Shown: one piece after another, positions 8,916 to 18,632 of the stretch
How the letters are laid out: every line of letters starts with the position of its first letter
How positions within the stretch are numbered: position 1 is the first letter of the stretch
NCBI RefSeq assembly: GCF_910577135.1
Contig: NZ_CAJTLL010000001.1
Span: 124,001-188,000 of the forward strand
DNA length: 64,000 bases
Reading direction: 5' to 3'
Source: an uncultured Helicobacter sp.
Lineage (GTDB): Bacteria > Campylobacterota > Campylobacteria > Campylobacterales > Helicobacteraceae
Notes under the pieces: generated by a model
Seen by the model: only the letters and a program-made list of their open reading frames with translations
Database searches by the model: none
What the model was told of the DNA's origin: nothing
Made by a program: the position numbers and the translations under genes

Positions 8916-10265
8916 ATGAGGAAATACCTCCTTATGCTTGTGGTATTTGTAAATCTTCTACAAGCGGAATATTTAGGGTTTGAATCTGCCTATACAGAGG
9001 CTTTAGCGCATAATGATGGGCTAAAAAGCTCACAAAGTGCGCTAGATAAACAAGAAAAACTAAGAAGCGCGACAAAAATGCTCTACCTCCCTCAAATTTC
9101 GCTTAATGCCGCATATATCCGTCTGCAAGAGCCGATGAATTTCAATCTAGTGCAAAACGCCCAATCCCTCAATAACCCGATATTTGCTCCCTTATTGTCG
9201 CATTTTAATGGCATTACCTTAGAGGATGAAAATATTGTCTTTGGTGCACTTAATATTATCTATCCCATTTTTAGCGGCGGAAAAAAATATTATGCCAATA
9301 AGCTCTCTCAAATCGCGCTTGAAGATGCCACTCTTGCACTTAAGCTTAAAGAATTAAGTCTTTTTGAGGATTGTGCAAAGCTCTATTATGGTGCGGTATT
9401 AGCCAATCAGATTCTGCATACGCTAGAAGAGGCTAATGCGGGGCATTTACTGCATTATCAAAATGCGCTCAAACTCCAAGAAAAGGGGCAAATTGCCCGT
9501 TTAGAGACGCTTCAAGCACAAGTGAATTATGATAAATCAAGCATTGATATGCAAAAAGCAAATGATAATCTCAAAATCGCCAATATGGCGCTTAATGCGA
9601 TGTTAGGCAGAGATTCTAATGCTTCACTTGAACTGATAGCAAGCATTGATATTAAGCCCGATGCGCTGCTGCAAAATGTAGATTATTTCATCCAAAAGTC
9701 GCTTGAAATCTATCCTGCCTTGCAAATGATGAATAATAAAATCAAATCTGCTGATGAGCTAAGCCATATTGAATTTGCCTCTTTTTTGCCTGATGTAGGG
9801 CTTTTTGGTAGCTATATAGTCAATGATAATAGCTCTTTATTAGATAAGGCTATGCCGCACTGGTATGTGGGTATCGGGGCGAGATGGTCGCTCCTTAGCC
9901 CAAATGGGAGAATTCAAAAATATCAAGCAAGTAAAATCGCCTCCCTAGAGGCGCAATACACCACATCTCAAGCAAAAAAAGACTTAAAAACATTATGTGA
10001 AAAAACCTATAATGAGGTGCTTTCTTATAAAACCCAATATTTTAGTCTGCAATCCTCTGTCGAACTCGCTAAGGAACATCTCAAATTGCGAGAAAGTGCG
10101 TTTTTGCAAGGTATGAGCACAAGCGCAGAGGTAAGCGATGCGCAAAATGCCCTTTCGCTCGCCCTTATTGAAAGGCAAAGTGTGGCATATAACTATGCTA
10201 TCGCGCTTTCAAGGCTTTTAGCCTTGAGTGGAGAGGTGGAGAGATTCTATATTTTTTTTAATTAA
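8916..10265 (+). CDS. TolC-family outer membrane efflux protein
   Basis: 449 residues with a short signal peptide ending near LLQAEY, then two long helical repeats rich in alanine, glutamine and asparagine, the layout of a TolC outer membrane channel. It would form the exit duct for a pump or type I secretion system. The HlyD-type adaptor gene follows 12 bases later. In H. pylori a similar TolC-HlyD pair (HP1489-HP1488, from memory) is followed by ABC-2 permeases; here rpmB follows instead. Confidence 0.85.
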   Translation: MRKYLLMLVVFVNLLQAEYLGFESAYTEALAHNDGLKSSQSALDKQEKLRSATKMLYLPQISLNAAYIRLQEPMNFNLVQNAQSLNNPIFAPLLSHFNGITLEDENIVFGALNIIYPIFSGGKKYYANKLSQIALEDATLALKLKELSLFEDCAKLYYGAVLANQILHTLEEANAGHLLHYQNALKLQEKGQIARLETLQAQVNYDKSSIDMQKANDNLKIANMALNAMLGRDSNASLELIASIDIKPDALLQNVDYFIQKSLEIYPALQMMNNKIKSADELSHIEFASFLPDVGLFGSYIVNDNSSLLDKAMPHWYVGIGARWSLLSPNGRIQKYQASKIASLEAQYTTSQAKKDLKTLCEKTYNEVLSYKTQYFSLQSSVELAKEHLKLRESAFLQGMSTSAEVSDAQNALSLALIERQSVAYNYAIALSRLLALSGEVERFYIFFN

Positions 10266-10277
10266 TGGAGAAGCATA

Positions 10278-11252
10278 ATGAAAAGATCGCTTAAGGTGGT
10301 AGCACTTGTTTTAATCGCTTTGTGTTTTGTGGTGTGGCTTATTATTAGCTTCAAACGCGCCTATGAACCTAAAGAAGACAGAATCTATGCACAAGTGCAA
10401 GCACGAGAATATGCCATTAGCTCTAAAGTAGCTGGTCGTGTGGAAAATATCTTTGTCAAAAAGGGTGATATGCTCAAAAAAGGCGATTTAGTATATAACA
10501 TTAATTCCCCCGAGCTTCAAGCTAAGATAGAACAGGCAAAGGCAGGATATGAAGCAGCTCAAGCTTTAAGCACGGAGGCCAAGCAGGGTGCGAGAGTAGA
10601 GAGTATTCAAAGTGCAAAAGATGTGTGGCAAGGTTCAAAGACGATGGCAAATCTTGCTAAAAGCACTTATGAGCGCATAGAATCTCTCTATAAAGATGGT
10701 GTAGTAAGTCAGCAAAGACGTGATGAAGCATATGCAAACTACACAACCGCCAAGCATAATGAAAATGCTGCCTATCAGCAGTATAAAATCGCCCTTGATG
10801 GTGCAAGTAACGAGATGAAAATCGCCGCCCAAGCTAAAGCAGACGCTGCCGCAGGGCAAGTCAATGAAGTAGAAAGCTATGCCAAAGATACACAGGCTAT
10901 CGCCCCAGCAAATGGTGAGGTAAGCAATATCTTACTACACGAGGGAGAGCTTGCCCCGAGTGGATTCCCTGTTGTGCTAATGATTGATATGAATGAGGCG
11001 TGGATTAGCTTTGCTGTGCCAGAATATCGCTTAAAGGATTTTGCTAAAGATAGCACTTTTAGGGCATATATCCCTGCACTTGAGAGAGAGGCGGAATTTA
11101 AAGTAACATTTGTCTCTGTGATGGGAGACTTTGCGACTTGGAGAGCTACAAGCGCACATAAAGGCTATGATGTCAAAACCTTTGCAGTAGAAGCCCACCC
11201 TCTATCACATATTGAGGGCTTACGTGTGGGTATGAGTGTGCTGATTGATTAG
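10278..11252 (+). CDS. HlyD-family membrane fusion protein
   Basis: 324 residues: one N-terminal membrane anchor (about 7-26), a split biotinyl-lipoyl domain (AISSKVAGRVENIFVKKGD near 50 and APANGEVSNILLHEGE near 212), and an alpha-helical hairpin between them. This is a periplasmic adaptor linking an inner-membrane pump to the upstream TolC-like channel. No transporter gene follows; an ABC-2 permease of the type that pairs with such adaptors lies on the other strand at 21039-22241. Confidence 0.87.
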   Translation: MKRSLKVVALVLIALCFVVWLIISFKRAYEPKEDRIYAQVQAREYAISSKVAGRVENIFVKKGDMLKKGDLVYNINSPELQAKIEQAKAGYEAAQALSTEAKQGARVESIQSAKDVWQGSKTMANLAKSTYERIESLYKDGVVSQQRRDEAYANYTTAKHNENAAYQQYKIALDGASNEMKIAAQAKADAAAGQVNEVESYAKDTQAIAPANGEVSNILLHEGELAPSGFPVVLMIDMNEAWISFAVPEYRLKDFAKDSTFRAYIPALEREAEFKVTFVSVMGDFATWRATSAHKGYDVKTFAVEAHPLSHIEGLRVGMSVLID

Positions 11253-11326
11253 CTTTAAGGTAGATTTGTGCTAAGTTTTATTAGAATCCTAAGCTTATTT
11301 CATTGATCCCACATAAAGGTAAGCTT

Positions 11327-11515
11327 ATGGCAAAAAAATGTTTTTTCACAGGTAAAGGTCCTATGGTAGGCAATAATGTAAGCCACGCTAATAACAAAAC
11401 AAAGAGACGTTCCCTCCCCAATCTCCGTAGTATCGCCCTCAAGCTTGAAGATGGTACAAAGGTGCGCGTTAAGGTAGCTGCTTCTACTTTACGCACGATG
11501 AAAAAATACTCTTAA
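11327..11515 (+). CDS. rpmB: Ribosomal protein L28
   Basis: 62 residues starting [20 protein letters not shown], the standard L28 opening, ending in [11 protein letters not shown]. It is part of the large ribosomal subunit. The ATG at 11327 fits the family start; an upstream in-frame TTG/ATN extension to 11303 adds eight unrelated residues. The K+ channel gene follows nine bases later, the order I recall in H. pylori. Confidence 0.96.
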   Translation: MAKKCFFTGKGPMVGNNVSHANNKTKRRSLPNLRSIALKLEDGTKVRVKVAASTLRTMKKYS

Positions 11516-11523
11516 TTCTCATC

Positions 11524-12651
11524 TTGCTAAGAAAGTTTAAGAACCTTATTCATTGGGGTAATAACCCCAAGCCCGATATTTCCCTCTCTAGTGAACTATA
11601 TCAGCAGCTCAAGCCCTTTCGCCTCCCGCTTATTCTTGTCCAGCTTTTCCTCCTCTTTGGCACTTTAGGCTATTTGATATTAGAAGATTATGACTTGATG
11701 AGGGCATTTTTTCAAACCTCTTATACCTTTACAAATACTGGTTTTGGCTCATTAGGAGAGGATAAGTTTGGCACGATTACGATTATTTTCACAGCAGTGC
11801 TTATGGTATGCGGTGCGGGAGTGGTAACCTTTAGCGTGGCGTTTATTATGAGTGTAATCAATAATGGCACACTCATTAAATTGATTAAGGAGCAGAAAAT
11901 GATTTACAAAATCGCGCGGCTGCAAAATCATTATGTGATTTGCTATCATAATGAATTTACGATACAACTCGCCCAGCAGTTTTTAGAATCCCATATCCCC
12001 TTTGTTGTCGTGGATAATTCTCCCGATTTTGAATCCCAAGCGCAAAAATGCAAATATCCCTATTATATTGTCGATGACCCACATACGCATATCGCTATGC
12101 TAAAGTCTCATCTCTCAAGTGCAAAGGGCATTGTGAGCTTTTCTAAAAATGCGGCGGACAATATCACAATGGTAGTGAGTGCGCGACTATTTGAGGAGGA
12201 GCTAGGGCGCAAACCCTATTACATTATCGCTAGTGCAAATTCCCAAGAGGAGGATAAGAAATTAAGGAAGTTGGGCTGTGATTCTGTGATTTCTGCCTCT
12301 AAGCTTATGGCACAGAGAATCTCCGCTATGGCGGTGCGTCCAGATATGGAGAATCTACTAGAACGTTTTCTTTACCACCGCGATACGCCCTTAGATTTAG
12401 AGGAGATTATCGTTCCTCGCTATTCGTGGCTTGTGCTAAAAAAGCTTAAAGAAGCGCATTTCCGCGATGTTACAAATGTTTCTGTGGTGGGACTTACGCA
12501 AAAAGATGGCACCTATATCACTATGCCTAATGGCAATACAATTGTCTCAAGCGAGTGCAAACTCCTTGTGATAGGCGCGAGTGAGAATATCCGCTCCACT
12601 AAACGTTTGATTATGAAAAAGCAAAAACCCCAAGAGGTGGATTATGTTTGA
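11524..12651 (+). CDS. Two-helix potassium channel with TrkA-N (RCK) domain
   Basis: 375 residues starting with TTG. Residues about 30-50 and 88-115 are membrane helices around a pore loop reading [12 protein letters not shown], then a Rossmann-type RCK domain from about 130 ([19 protein letters not shown]) and a TrkA-C-like tail. This matches the K+ channel encoded next to rpmB in H. pylori. The filter is TGFG rather than the textbook TVGYG. It overlaps argJ by eight bases. Confidence 0.85.
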   Translation: MLRKFKNLIHWGNNPKPDISLSSELYQQLKPFRLPLILVQLFLLFGTLGYLILEDYDLMRAFFQTSYTFTNTGFGSLGEDKFGTITIIFTAVLMVCGAGVVTFSVAFIMSVINNGTLIKLIKEQKMIYKIARLQNHYVICYHNEFTIQLAQQFLESHIPFVVVDNSPDFESQAQKCKYPYYIVDDPHTHIAMLKSHLSSAKGIVSFSKNAADNITMVVSARLFEEELGRKPYYIIASANSQEEDKKLRKLGCDSVISASKLMAQRISAMAVRPDMENLLERFLYHRDTPLDLEEIIVPRYSWLVLKKLKEAHFRDVTNVSVVGLTQKDGTYITMPNGNTIVSSECKLLVIGASENIRSTKRLIMKKQKPQEVDYV

Positions 12652-13858
12652 TATTATTCCTATCAAGGGCGGAATCAACGCACCGCAAGGATTCTATGCT
12701 GATGGTGTGAGCGCGGGGCTAAAGGCTGCATTGCCCGATGGGAGCAAGGCACTTGATGTAGCCTTTTTGTATAGTGAAGATGCCTTGATACCTTTTACAC
12801 TTTTTACAAGCAATACCTTTGAAGCCGCTCCTATCACACATTTTAAGCGATTTGTGCAAGGCAAAGCAAGTAATTTTGTGCTGATTACGACTAAAAATGC
12901 AAATGCAATGACAGGTGAGAGAGGCATACAAGATGTGTGTGAAATTTTAGAATCTCTCAAAGCGCAATTTCCTTTTGTACAAAATCCCATTATGTCTAGC
13001 ACAGGCGTGATAGGGCAGTATCTCCCCAAGGCAAAAATTATAGAATCTTTTGCATTATTTAAGCCCCACGATAGGGATAATAAAGCCCACACAAGAGCCG
13101 CTGATGCCATACGCACCACTGACGCCTTTAGCAAAGAAATCGCCTTAAGAGTTAATCTCCCAAATGGGCAGAGCTTTTGTATCGGGGCGATGGCAAAGGG
13201 CGCGGGTATGATACAGCCCGCCCTTGCCACAATGCTATGCTTTATCACCACAGATGCCACACTTCCAGCAGATTCTGGAGATAGAATCTTGCGTGAATGT
13301 GTCAAACATAGCTTTAATGCCATTAGCGTAGATGGCGATACAAGCACCAATGATTCTGTATTTTTATTTGCCAATGGACGCAGCGGGACATATAATGAAG
13401 CAGCGTTTAAAGAAGCTCTCAAAATGCTCCTGCACAAACTTGCCACAGATATGGTGCGCGATGGAGAGGGCGCGAGTAAGCTTGTAGCCTTTGAAGTCAA
13501 AGGTGCAAAAGATGAGGCAGAAGCGATAAAGGCAGCAAAAGCCCTCACAAGCTCACTTTTAGTGAAAACCGCCATTTTTGGTGGAGACCCAAACTGGGGG
13601 AGAATCGCCTCTACGATAGGTGCTAGTGGTGTGGAATGCGCACAAGATTCATTGAGTATTGCCTTTGATGATGTTGTGGTATTTGATAGAGGGGAGATTC
13701 GCTTTGATGAGAAGATGGAATCTAAGGCAGCAGCGGTAATGCAGAAAGAAAGTTTTAGGATTACTTGCGATTTAGGCAAAGGGAAAGGGCGATTTGTCGC
13801 GTATGGCTGTGATTTAGGATATGAATATGTCAAAATCAATGCCGATTATAGAAGCTAA
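12644..13858 (+). CDS. argJ: Bifunctional ornithine acetyltransferase / N-acetylglutamate synthase
   Basis: Moves the acetyl group from N-acetylornithine to glutamate and can also acetylate glutamate from acetyl-CoA, in arginine synthesis. The 404-residue precursor has the ArgJ hallmarks: [14 protein letters not shown] at the start, [12 protein letters not shown], and [16 protein letters not shown] where the threonine of ATML is the self-cleavage site and new N-terminal nucleophile; GGDPNWGRI follows near residue 325. argG lies 6 kb away, and a GNAT enzyme at 28915 could also make acetylglutamate. H. pylori lacks this gene as far as I recall. Confidence 0.95.
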   Translation: MFDIIPIKGGINAPQGFYADGVSAGLKAALPDGSKALDVAFLYSEDALIPFTLFTSNTFEAAPITHFKRFVQGKASNFVLITTKNANAMTGERGIQDVCEILESLKAQFPFVQNPIMSSTGVIGQYLPKAKIIESFALFKPHDRDNKAHTRAADAIRTTDAFSKEIALRVNLPNGQSFCIGAMAKGAGMIQPALATMLCFITTDATLPADSGDRILRECVKHSFNAISVDGDTSTNDSVFLFANGRSGTYNEAAFKEALKMLLHKLATDMVRDGEGASKLVAFEVKGAKDEAEAIKAAKALTSSLLVKTAIFGGDPNWGRIASTIGASGVECAQDSLSIAFDDVVVFDRGEIRFDEKMESKAAAVMQKESFRITCDLGKGKGRFVAYGCDLGYEYVKINADYRS

Positions 13859-13973
13859 TGCTTCATTTTAGAGGAATTTGCCATAAAGACCAGCGTAATA
13901 TCGCCCGAAGTGATAGGCTATTACCAAAAATATCTTACAATAGAATCTTAATTTATTTTCACAAGGAGTAGGT

Positions 13974-14195
13974 ATGTTTCACGAATATAGAGATGAGGTT
14001 ACCGCGTTAAAGACGAGCAATGCGCATTTTGCAAAGATTTTTGATGAGCATAATGAGCTTGATGATAGAATCAAAAAGATTGAAGATGGCGAGGAGCTAA
14101 TGAATGATATGGAGCTTGAAGTGTTGAAAAAGCAGAAATTGCGCCTCAAAGATGAAGCGTATGCGATGATTTTAGAATATCGCAAGAGTCATTAA
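13974..14195 (+). CDS. DUF465 (YdcH-like) small helical protein
   Basis: 73 residues, almost entirely charged amphipathic helix; the words HNELDDRIKKIEDG and LKKQKLRLKDEAYAMI are typical of DUF465/YdcH. No membrane segment. AAGGAG precedes the ATG. The biochemical role of the family is not known. Confidence 0.8.
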   Translation: MFHEYRDEVTALKTSNAHFAKIFDEHNELDDRIKKIEDGEELMNDMELEVLKKQKLRLKDEAYAMILEYRKSH

Positions 14196-14366
14196 TTTAG
14201 CGCCGCTACGCCTCCTTGCCTCGTAGCCTATGTCTCTATACTGCTACAACTAGCTAGGGAGTATTCTCTCACAGGAAGCAAATCTTATGGCTAAGATGTT
14301 ATCTTTTTTATTGAGCGAATTCTTAAGGTTTGGAATCTAAGCTTCACACGAAGCCTAGCTATAGGT

Positions 14367-15095
14367 ATGCTAGACAATCTCAATATAAGGGTAAATTTGC
14401 GTTTTCTTTTCTTTGCATTATATGCTGCCTTTTTACTCTGTGCCTGTGCCTCTTATAATCCGCAAGAGAGTTTCCAAGCCTCCCCGCTTAGCTTCTCACA
14501 AAGTAAAGTAACCCTGCAAAAAGCCTATAAGGAGCAAGACTTTAGAGAGGAATTTTATTGTGGTGTGGAGTTTGAACCAGATACCTTGCGTATCCTTCCT
14601 TCAAAGGACTATACCCCACGCAATGCTCTAACCAAAGCAAATAAGCCAAATGTCCGTGCTCAAAGGATAGAGTTTGAACATATTATGCCAGCCCATCGCT
14701 TTGGTAACACATTGCCTTGTTGGCAAAATGGCGGAAGAAAGGCTTGTGCTAAAGATAAGGAGTTTAGGCAAATGGAGGCAGATATGCGGAATCTTGTCCC
14801 TGCTATTGGCGAGATTAATGCCGATAGGAACAATTTTAGCTTTGATGAGCCTCCTATTGATATATCTTATACGCAATATGGGGCTTGTGAAGTATATACG
14901 GACTTTAAAACGAAGAAATTTTATCCCAGAGTAGAGAGTAGGGGAATTATCGCTCGAATCTATCTTTATATGAGCAAACGTTATGATATAAGGCTCTCCA
15001 AAGAAGAGGAAAGCCTTATGCGTAAATGGGATAAGCTCTATCCACCAAGTGATTATGAAAAACGGCTTTTGCGAACTCAAGGAGCATTACCCTGA
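14367..15095 (+). CDS. Secreted endonuclease I (Dns/EndA-type DNase)
   Basis: 242 residues with a hydrophobic leader (FLFFALYAAFLLCACAS) that ends in a cysteine-containing stretch, so either a signal peptide or a lipoprotein signal. The nuclease domain includes FYCGVEF, RIEFEHIMPAHRFG (the catalytic His is in EHIMPA), C-rich LPCWQNGGRKAC and NLVPAIGEINADRNNF, the endonuclease I pattern. Such periplasmic or extracellular DNases cut DNA without sequence specificity and limit natural transformation in some Campylobacter strains. The neighbour dprA would act on incoming DNA. Confidence 0.88.
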   Translation: MLDNLNIRVNLRFLFFALYAAFLLCACASYNPQESFQASPLSFSQSKVTLQKAYKEQDFREEFYCGVEFEPDTLRILPSKDYTPRNALTKANKPNVRAQRIEFEHIMPAHRFGNTLPCWQNGGRKACAKDKEFRQMEADMRNLVPAIGEINADRNNFSFDEPPIDISYTQYGACEVYTDFKTKKFYPRVESRGIIARIYLYMSKRYDIRLSKEEESLMRKWDKLYPPSDYEKRLLRTQGALP

Positions 15096-15147
15096 TTCCT
15101 GCACTTATTAGCTAAACCTACTATGTAGTCTTGCTTTGCGCGATATA

Positions 15148-15561
15148 TTAGCACTTGATAGATTGTATATACCGCTCTAGGATAATACATGCACTTAGGG
15201 AATCTATCCTGCCATCTTTTTGTGCTTTTGCTCGATTCTCCCGCTTCATATATGCTAGAGATTCCAAAGCCTCAATACTACTATAATCCTCATTGATAAA
15301 GCATATCTCGCCCTTAAAGGTCAGCAATCCCACAAAATGCTTTATGCGCTGCATCATCTCTGTGTGTCCTGATTCACCGCCACTTGGTAGCCCTACGATA
15401 AGCTGCTCTATCTCATATTCACACAGAATCTTATCGAGGTCGCTTGCTGCTTGATGTCGATTGAAGCGTATAATAGGCTCTAATGGAAAGGCAATACCCG
15501 CTTTATATATCGCTAATCCTATACGTTTAAGCCCCACATCACACGCTAGTAACTTCATCAC
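15148..15561 (-). CDS. ruvX: Putative Holliday junction resolvase RuvX (YqgF)
   Basis: 137 residues of the RNase H-like YqgF fold: ACDVGLKRIGLAI near the start holds the first acidic residue, IVGLPSGGESGHTE is the second conserved strand, and an aspartate-containing DSLSACIILERYI closes the protein. In E. coli the family member processes pre-16S rRNA; the resolvase name is historical. It lies six bases after dprA, the same pair as in H. pylori. Confidence 0.88.
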   Translation of the reverse strand: MMKLLACDVGLKRIGLAIYKAGIAFPLEPIIRFNRHQAASDLDKILCEYEIEQLIVGLPSGGESGHTEMMQRIKHFVGLLTFKGEICFINEDYSSIEALESLAYMKRENRAKAQKDGRIDSLSACIILERYIQSIKC

Positions 15562-15567
15562 TTCTCC

Positions 15568-16449
15568 CTAAGGCACACGGATAGTGCCAGATTCTCGCAT
15601 AATTTTGCCCTCTAATTCATATTCATAAATCTTCTCTCCAAATCGCGCAAAAGCCTCCTCAAAGCTAGGGTTGTTTGCACAAAAGAGCAAAACCTCATCA
15701 TCACACCGCGACACACTCGCCCCAAATATAGATTCTATAAAATCATCTATATTATATATACCCTGTGCCTTGCCTTGCGCTAAAAGGTGGTTTGTCCCCT
15801 CGCTCTCACCTATGCGATGAGGTAGCACAAAAAGCGGTTTGTTAAGCTTCATCGCGATTCGTGCACTCTGCATAGAGCCGCTCATCATATCTGCCTGTGG
15901 TATCACCACATAATCGCTTAAGCCTATCACAAGGCGATTTCTATCTAAAAAGCTGTATTGATGAGGCATATAGCCCTTATCGTATTCGCTCATTACGAGG
16001 GCTTGCTCCATCATTTGCTTTATCATTTTTGCATTGCTCTTAGGATAGATGATATCTAGTCCTGCGGGAGAAAACATAATCGTGCGTGGAAAGGCATAAG
16101 TATGAGCGATAATATCCACGCCCAGCGCCCCACCGCTTACCACTATACCACTATGTTTAGCAATACGAGTAGCCAAAGTAGCGACAAAGGATTTTGTGTA
16201 GGGATTGGGTTTGCGTGAGCCGACAATAGCGATTTTTGGAGCGATTTGTGAAATGGGTTTGGAGGTGATTGTCTGGGTGGCTTTATGGGTGGTACTTACA
16301 GCTAGGTTAGATTCTAAAAGATTATTGAGTGCTTCGCAAGACCCGCAGTAATATAGCTTTTGCGGAGGATTAGGCAGCTGCTGCAAACCTTTAGGCATAT
16401 CTTTTAAGGATAACTCTTTAAAGGATATAGAATCTATGTATGTTTGCAT
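15568..16449 (-). CDS. dprA: DNA processing protein DprA
   Basis: 293 residues. The Rossmann core shows IAIVGSRKPNPYTKSF, VVSGGALGVDIIAHTYA, and VIPQADMMSGSM, the DprA/Smf pattern. DprA binds single-stranded DNA entering during natural transformation and loads RecA. A short C-terminal winged-helix-like tail follows (CANNPSFEEAFARFGEKI). The ATG abuts the end of the deacetylase gene, and ruvX follows. Confidence 0.92.
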   Translation of the reverse strand: MQTYIDSISFKELSLKDMPKGLQQLPNPPQKLYYCGSCEALNNLLESNLAVSTTHKATQTITSKPISQIAPKIAIVGSRKPNPYTKSFVATLATRIAKHSGIVVSGGALGVDIIAHTYAFPRTIMFSPAGLDIIYPKSNAKMIKQMMEQALVMSEYDKGYMPHQYSFLDRNRLVIGLSDYVVIPQADMMSGSMQSARIAMKLNKPLFVLPHRIGESEGTNHLLAQGKAQGIYNIDDFIESIFGASVSRCDDEVLLFCANNPSFEEAFARFGEKIYEYELEGKIMRESGTIRVP

Positions 16450-17420
16450 TAATTGGGTCGAGTAAATGGAGCGCGGACATAGCGCAGAGTTTTATTAGCA
16501 ACTAAATAAGTTTCTAAATCACTAGGTGAGATAAGCTCTATTTCCTCTTTGATTTCATCACTCATTTGGGCTAATGCCTGAAATGTGCCGCTATTAGGGT
16601 GGCAAATAGCAATCGCGTAGCCTTTATTTTGGGCTTTAGTGATGAGAGAGCGAATCTGTGCCTTGATATAGGCTATATGTGTTTCATTGTCTAAAAACAC
16701 ATCACGTGCCATAATAAGCCTATCCTGCTCCATTGAAATTCTCTCGCTTACAGGGGTGCTTGTGGTAACACTATCGATAAACTTCAAATTAAGCTCATCA
16801 AAGGCTTCTAGGAGATTGCGCATATCATCATAGCTTTGAGTGAATTTGCTGCCAGTGTGGTTATTAAGATACACAAGATGAGGAAAATCTGCCTTGATTC
16901 CTATAAGAGCGTGTTTTATCGCTTCTTTATTTGCACCTACACGAATGGGGGCTAACTCACTTTGAGAAAATTGCTGTGCCTCAAGCGGGAGATGCACCAT
17001 AAAGCTTTTGCCTTTTTTGTTAAGATATTCTGCAAGTTTTGGTGTGGTAGGATTATGCCTTGTTCTAGGGAAAATTGAGGGTGTGATATTTAGCCCTAAA
17101 TGCTCTAGTTTGTAAATTTGCTCTAAGCTTGTAAGATCATCCATAATGAGCAAAACCTTTGGTTTATCATAAACCTTAGCTACATAGGGTTGCGAGGTGT
17201 AAGATTGAGGCACTTGCACACTCTCCCACATCTGTGTCTTAAGATTCTCTCCTATATCGATAAAATTATCATTATGAAAGCGAGATAATGCCCTCTGCAC
17301 ACTTGAAACAAGAGGGTGGCTACTCACTTTTGTAGCGATATTTCGTAGAGTTTCGACATTCACAACAGAATCTGCCCTTAAATAGCATAAAGCAAAAATG
17401 AAGCAATATAATATTCTCAT
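16449..17420 (-). CDS. Divergent polysaccharide deacetylase family protein
   Basis: 323 residues with a signal peptide ([16 protein letters not shown]). From about residue 90, LLIMDDLTSLEQIYKLEHLG, ITPSIFPRTRHNP, FMVHLPLEAQ and YAIAICHPNSGTFQAL match the divergent polysaccharide deacetylase family (DUF610/YibQ), a periplasmic NodB-like barrel. The substrate is not established; an envelope sugar polymer is likely. It sits between minE and dprA with start and stop codons overlapping. Confidence 0.8.
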   Translation of the reverse strand: MRILYCFIFALCYLRADSVVNVETLRNIATKVSSHPLVSSVQRALSRFHNDNFIDIGENLKTQMWESVQVPQSYTSQPYVAKVYDKPKVLLIMDDLTSLEQIYKLEHLGLNITPSIFPRTRHNPTTPKLAEYLNKKGKSFMVHLPLEAQQFSQSELAPIRVGANKEAIKHALIGIKADFPHLVYLNNHTGSKFTQSYDDMRNLLEAFDELNLKFIDSVTTSTPVSERISMEQDRLIMARDVFLDNETHIAYIKAQIRSLITKAQNKGYAIAICHPNSGTFQALAQMSDEIKEEIELISPSDLETYLVANKTLRYVRAPFTRPN

Positions 17421-17662
17421 TGTTTTTTCCCTAATGTGATTTGCACTTCCAATGTGCTGATATGCTGATTGCTATTAGTGCTAAATTGTATATCGCTTTC
17501 TTTTGTTTGGGTATATTTTTGCACCACTTGTAAAATCTCTTTTTTCATATCCTCTAGATAGGGGAGATTCGCGCTTCGCTCGTGTGATAAAACAAGCGTA
17601 AGCCGCTCTTTTGCCATTGAAGCACTTTTTGGCGAGTTATTAAACATTCCCCACAAATTCAT
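17417..17662 (-). CDS. minE: Cell division topological specificity factor MinE
   Basis: 81 residues, including [27 protein letters not shown], the MinD-binding region of MinE. MinE drives MinD off the membrane and confines FtsZ rings to midcell. The gene overlaps minD by four bases (ATGA) and the deacetylase by four. Confidence 0.93.
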   Translation of the reverse strand: MNLWGMFNNSPKSASMAKERLTLVLSHERSANLPYLEDMKKEILQVVQKYTQTKESDIQFSTNSNQHISTLEVQITLGKKQ

Positions 17663-18474
17663 TTGAAAATCCTTTTTAATGCTCCTATTACGCCTTCGCT
17701 TTCTAAGGATTCAAAGGCTACTTCCTCTCCTAGAATCCTCCTTGCAACGCGCATATAGGCTTTGGCGCTTAGGGATTGCGTATAAATGACAGGCTCACCT
17801 GTGTTTGTCGCACTTACAATCTTGTTATCCTCTGGTATAAGCCCAATAAGAGGCAGAGCAAGTATATTAAGCACATCATCAACATCTAGCATTTCACCCT
17901 TTTTGACAAGCTCTGGCTTAATACGATTAATGATAATATACTTTTCCACCTGCTCGTTATGCTGTGCTTTAAAGGATTTTGCATCAATAATACCTATTAC
18001 CCTATCACTATCACGCACAGAGCTAACTTCTGGTGTAACGACTATCAATGCCCTATCTGCATATAATATGGCGTGTTCAAATCCCCCCTCAATCCCCGCA
18101 GGAGAATCAATCAAAATATAATCAAACTCTGCCTTTAGCGCTTCAATAAGTTTGCCTACTTTATCTTTATCAAGTATAGTTTTATCTTTAGTTTGTGAAG
18201 CTGGAAGGAAATAGAGATTCTTTGTCTTTTTGTGATTAATGAGGGCTTGAGAGAGATTGCATTTGCCCTCCATCACATCGATTACATCATATACGATGCG
18301 GTTTTCTAGCCCAAGTAGCATATCAAGATTCCGCAAGCCGATGTCAAAATCCGCCGCCACGACCTTTTTGCCTATTTTTTCTAACTGCATAGCCAAGCCT
18401 ACGCTTAGATTTGCCGTAGCAGTGGATTTACCTACACCACCTTTGCCTGAAGTAATAGTAATCACTTGTGCCAT
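17659..18474 (-). CDS. minD: Septum site-determining ATPase MinD
   Basis: 271 residues with the deviant Walker [10 protein letters not shown] (10-18), [14 protein letters not shown], and a C-terminal amphipathic helix ending in IGALKRIFK for membrane attachment. It is the ATPase of the Min oscillator and heads the minD-minE-deacetylase-dprA-ruvX run. Confidence 0.97.
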   Translation of the reverse strand: MAQVITITSGKGGVGKSTATANLSVGLAMQLEKIGKKVVAADFDIGLRNLDMLLGLENRIVYDVIDVMEGKCNLSQALINHKKTKNLYFLPASQTKDKTILDKDKVGKLIEALKAEFDYILIDSPAGIEGGFEHAILYADRALIVVTPEVSSVRDSDRVIGIIDAKSFKAQHNEQVEKYIIINRIKPELVKKGEMLDVDDVLNILALPLIGLIPEDNKIVSATNTGEPVIYTQSLSAKAYMRVARRILGEEVAFESLESEGVIGALKRIFK

Positions 18475-18632
18475 ATCTCACTCCCATAGGATTTAATATG
18501 CCACCTGTAAATACCACGACACTGCGCCCGCCATAACCCTTAAAGTGAGGCTAAAGCCTTACACACTAAAGATTGTTAAAATATGAGGGTATGTTTTAGT
18601 TTTTGTAGCATATTGTTGTAATCTTATAAGCA

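Noticed and set aside
12694..13839. Long antisense frame (381 residues) opposite argJ
   Set aside because: Serine- and leucine-rich shadow of the argJ codons; argJ has all its motifs on the other strand.
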